From positions 124,001 to 188,000 of the forward strand of contig NZ_PYAT01000006.1 in NCBI RefSeq assembly GCF_003014655.1: a stretch of 64,000 nt of DNA, in the 5' to 3' direction. Source of the DNA: Planomicrobium soli. GTDB taxonomy: Bacteria > Bacillota > Bacilli > Bacillales_A > Planococcaceae. Shown piece after piece: positions 62,232-64,000 of this stretch. Each line of letters opens with the position of its first letter. Position 1 is the stretch's first letter. The position numbers were made by a program, and so were the translations under genes. The notes under the pieces are model-generated. The model searched no databases. It had not been told where the DNA came from and saw only the letters and a list, made by a program, of their open reading frames with translations.

Positions 62232-62930
62232 ATGAAACAAATTATCGCACTTGGCGGAGGCGGTTTCTTGATGGAGCCGCAAAATCCGTTATTGGATATA
62301 TACATATTAGAGCAATCGAAAAAAGAGAAACCAAAAATTTGTTTTATTCCAACAGCGAGCGGCGATTCGGAGAGTGCAACATTGAAGTTCTATGAATTTT
62401 TTTCCAAGCAAAATTGCCAGCCATCCCACCTTTCTTTATTTAAACCGCCTACAAGGGATATTGAGGGATTTATATTGGATAAAGACATTATTTATGTTGG
62501 AGGCGGGAACACTAAAAACTTGCTGGCCTTATGGAAAGATTGGGGGCTGGACAGCATCCTGAGGAAAGCCTGGGAACAAGGCATTGTACTTTCAGGAATC
62601 AGCGCAGGGTCGATTTGCTGGTTTGAAGAAGGCGTGACTGATTCGTTCGGGGATGGGCTTGAACCACTCAAAGCTCTGGGCTTCCTAAAAGGCAGCAACT
62701 GTCCACATTATGACGGAGAAGAAAACAGAAGGCCGACGTATCGTCAGCTTATCGGTTCTCAAACATTGCAGGCTGGTGTTGCAGCAGATGACGGAGTAGC
62801 GGTTCATTATGTGGGTGAGGAGATATCGAAAATTGTCAGTTCACGTCCAAATGCCCGAGCTTATCAGGTTTCTTTTGATGGACAAGTAAAGGAAACCGAA
62901 CTTCCTACTACATTTTTAGGTGCTCACTGA
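62232..62930 (+). CDS. peptidase E-like serine hydrolase (family S51)
   Basis: The 232-residue protein has the S51 fold markers: IIALGGGGFLMEP at the start, KICFIPTASGDS, DIIYVGGGNTKNLLALW, the nucleophile GISAGS (Ser124), and CPHYDGEENRRP. It is close to YgaJ-type proteins of Bacillus. Peptidase E cleaves Asp-X dipeptides; some relatives are cyanophycinases. Cytosolic, no signal. GAGGAGGAAGG precedes the ATG. It may share a transcript with the upstream UvrA paralogue, since no terminator is evident between them. Confidence 0.86.
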   Translation: MKQIIALGGGGFLMEPQNPLLDIYILEQSKKEKPKICFIPTASGDSESATLKFYEFFSKQNCQPSHLSLFKPPTRDIEGFILDKDIIYVGGGNTKNLLALWKDWGLDSILRKAWEQGIVLSGISAGSICWFEEGVTDSFGDGLEPLKALGFLKGSNCPHYDGEENRRPTYRQLIGSQTLQAGVAADDGVAVHYVGEEISKIVSSRPNARAYQVSFDGQVKETELPTTFLGAH

Positions 62931-63151
62931 TGTGAGTTGCTTGAAAAGGCGAGGAAGGAATGGCAACAAAGGCATCATTTTGTTGCAGAAATACGAATGA
63001 TAAAACCTGCTCCTTTCGTTAAAGTAGGACCATAATGAATGATATACGGCTGTTTTTTGTTATTTCCCGGGAAATATACAATTGTTTTAATGTACATCAC
63101 TTGTTTTTCCTGATCCTTCCAGGCTAGTATGTCTAGGAGACAAAACGTTCC

Positions 63152-63217
63152 ATGCTGAAAGAGGTCGCTGTTGCAGGTGCCGGAATCTTGATTTGGAATG
63201 CAGTAAAAAATAGATAG
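63152..63217 (+). CDS. possible 21-residue hydrophobic small protein
   Basis: ATG 63152 to TAG 63217 encodes a 21-residue peptide: a charged start (MLKE), a hydrophobic middle (VAVAGAGILIWNAV) and a basic end (KNR). AGGAG lies 12 nt upstream, rather far. A TTGTTT...TAGTAT pair 18 nt apart sits just before that site, and a strong terminator follows 12 nt after the stop, making a compact ~100-nt transcript plausible. It could be a small membrane peptide or a chance frame. Confidence 0.3.
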   Translation: MLKEVAVAGAGILIWNAVKNR

Positions 63218-63228
63218 GAAAATAGGAT

Positions 63229-63261
63229 AAGCCTTTCCCGAATACTAGGGAAAGGCTTTTT
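63229..63261. terminator. terminator between the small ORF and the radical SAM gene
   Basis: AAGCCTTTCCC pairs perfectly with GGGAAAGGCTT, then TTTT on the plus side. It lies just past the stop of the minus-strand gene. Confidence 0.82.
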
Positions 63262-63264
63262 GAT

Positions 63265-64000
63265 CTAAAGTGAAAGCTTTGCTTTTCTTTTCGTAAAGTC
63301 CATCTCTGGATAGTAAGCGTCTTTCACCAGCAAGTTTGGTCCTAGGCATGAAACAGCTGCACAATGGCAGCCGATGGTTTTCGCGAGCGGGCGCTCCAGC
63401 CAATTGTCGAGCATAGCGGGGAGCGAATCGGCCTGGATATTGCCCATCGGCGGAGTGTCGCCGAAGTCTGTAACAATAACATCACCCGTAAAGATGTTGA
63501 CGTTCAGGCGCGAACGGCCGTCCGGATCGTTTCGGACCGTGACGTTTTTGCTGGAACCGATGCGTTGGAGCAAGGCTATGTCTTCTTCGTTCGGGCTGCA
63601 TGGATAAAATGGCAGCGTGCCGAACAGCATCCAAACGTTTTCATCACGCTGATCCAAAAGCTCATGGATCGCTTTTCGGGTTTCATCCAATGTCAGGACT
63701 TTCAGCTGGGAAGCGAAATCGCTAGGGTACATGGGGTGCACCTCGTGCCGCGTGCATTTCATTTCCTCAATAATTTGCTTATGTATGCTGGCGAGATGCG
63801 GCAATGTCCGTTTGTTGAGCATTGTTTCCGCAGACACCATGACACCGGCTTCTGAAAGCGCCCGGCTATTATCGATCATCCGCTGGAATTGTTCAGCGTG
63901 GCGCTCTTCTGAAGGCTTGCGCTCCATATTGGCGAATCCGCCAGTAACAAAATCATCGACGGTTCCCCAGTTGTGGGAAATGTGCAAAACGTCCAGATAA
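63265..64000 (-). CDS. YfkAB-type radical SAM protein, C-terminal part (partial)
   Basis: The reading frame is open to the right edge of the window, so the N-terminal part, which should hold the radical SAM CxxxCxxC motif, lies outside. About 245 residues are visible: DVLHISHNWGTVDDF, MVSAETMLNKRTLP, HEVHPMYPSDFASQ and a C-terminal region with VTDFGDTPPMGNI and cysteines in IGCHCAAVSCLG, like the C-terminal auxiliary part of B. subtilis YfkA/YfkB. The function of the family is unknown. The internal TTG that would give a 240-residue protein is not a true start. Confidence 0.82.
   Translation of the reverse strand, partial: YLDVLHISHNWGTVDDFVTGGFANMERKPSEERHAEQFQRMIDNSRALSEAGVMVSAETMLNKRTLPHLASIHKQIIEEMKCTRHEVHPMYPSDFASQLKVLTLDETRKAIHELLDQRDENVWMLFGTLPFYPCSPNEEDIALLQRIGSSKNVTVRNDPDGRSRLNVNIFTGDVIVTDFGDTPPMGNIQADSLPAMLDNWLERPLAKTIGCHCAAVSCLGPNLLVKDAYYPEMDFTKRKAKLSL

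Noticed and set aside
63265-63987. Complete 240-residue gene starting at TTG 63987
   Set aside because: The frame stays open to the window edge, and homologues have a radical SAM domain further upstream, so the gene is partial.

Overview
The window looks like chromosomal core-plus-accessory DNA of a low-to-mid GC Gram-positive bacterium of the order Bacillales. A Planococcaceae member (Planococcus/Planomicrobium-like) is my best guess, from the mix of KimA, YodC, YndM, YfkAB, PhnA and SAM-riboswitch methionine-salvage homologues. The genus is inference; there is no rRNA or tRNA gene to settle it. Genes are densely packed, Shine-Dalgarno sites are strong, and most transcription units end in clear rho-independent terminators. 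I see no insertion sequence, prophage or CRISPR array.

Layout. 1-3.6 kb: YdeI-like protein, alpha/beta hydrolase, tRNA selenouridine synthase (mnmH), PhnA-like zinc ribbon. 3.7-6.0 kb: potassium importer kimA behind a c-di-AMP riboswitch. 6.1-11.8 kb: LysE exporter, methyltransferase, Nudix, branched-chain aminotransferase, peptidase, Bcr-type MFS. 12-14.6 kb: diguanylate cyclase and an orphan membrane protein. 14.7-17.7 kb: lysine riboswitch and a three-gene amino-acid ABC importer, assigned to lysine by the riboswitch. 17.8-20.1 kb: proBA. 20.2-27.2 kb: a c-di-GMP-I riboswitch in front of a secreted TIM-barrel protein, then a HEAT-repeat membrane protein translationally coupled to a processive family-2 glycosyltransferase, and a convergent 1079-residue membrane-anchored glycosidase-like protein. 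This last group is my leading candidate for an undescribed glycan system.

27.3-36.9 kb: methionine salvage as two divergent operons, mtnW-X-B-D and mtnK-A, each behind its own SAM riboswitch. The second continues into an RbsABC-like ABC transporter, predicted to import methylthioribose. 37-40.8 kb: reductases and an EAL-domain protein. 40.8-45.8 kb: iron-siderophore ABC importer divergent from a ferredoxin-NADP reductase, with one Fur box on each promoter. 45.8-52.5 kb: MFS, two more GGDEF proteins, PP2C phosphatase, GNAT and histidine phosphatase. 52.8-58.2 kb: AraC-type regulator, four GNATs, a YodC-like nitroreductase with a large palindromic operator, and panB behind a structured leader. 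58.3-64 kb: YndM-like membrane protein, an orphan 97-residue protein, a UvrA paralogue, peptidase E, a possible 21-residue ORF, and a partial YfkAB-type radical SAM gene at the right edge.

How it works together. RNA-level control is unusually prominent: c-di-AMP, lysine, c-di-GMP and two SAM riboswitches plus a probable pan leader in 64 kb. c-di-GMP appears at every level: three synthases, one phosphodiesterase-type protein, one riboswitch, and a neighbouring polysaccharide-type gene set it may control.
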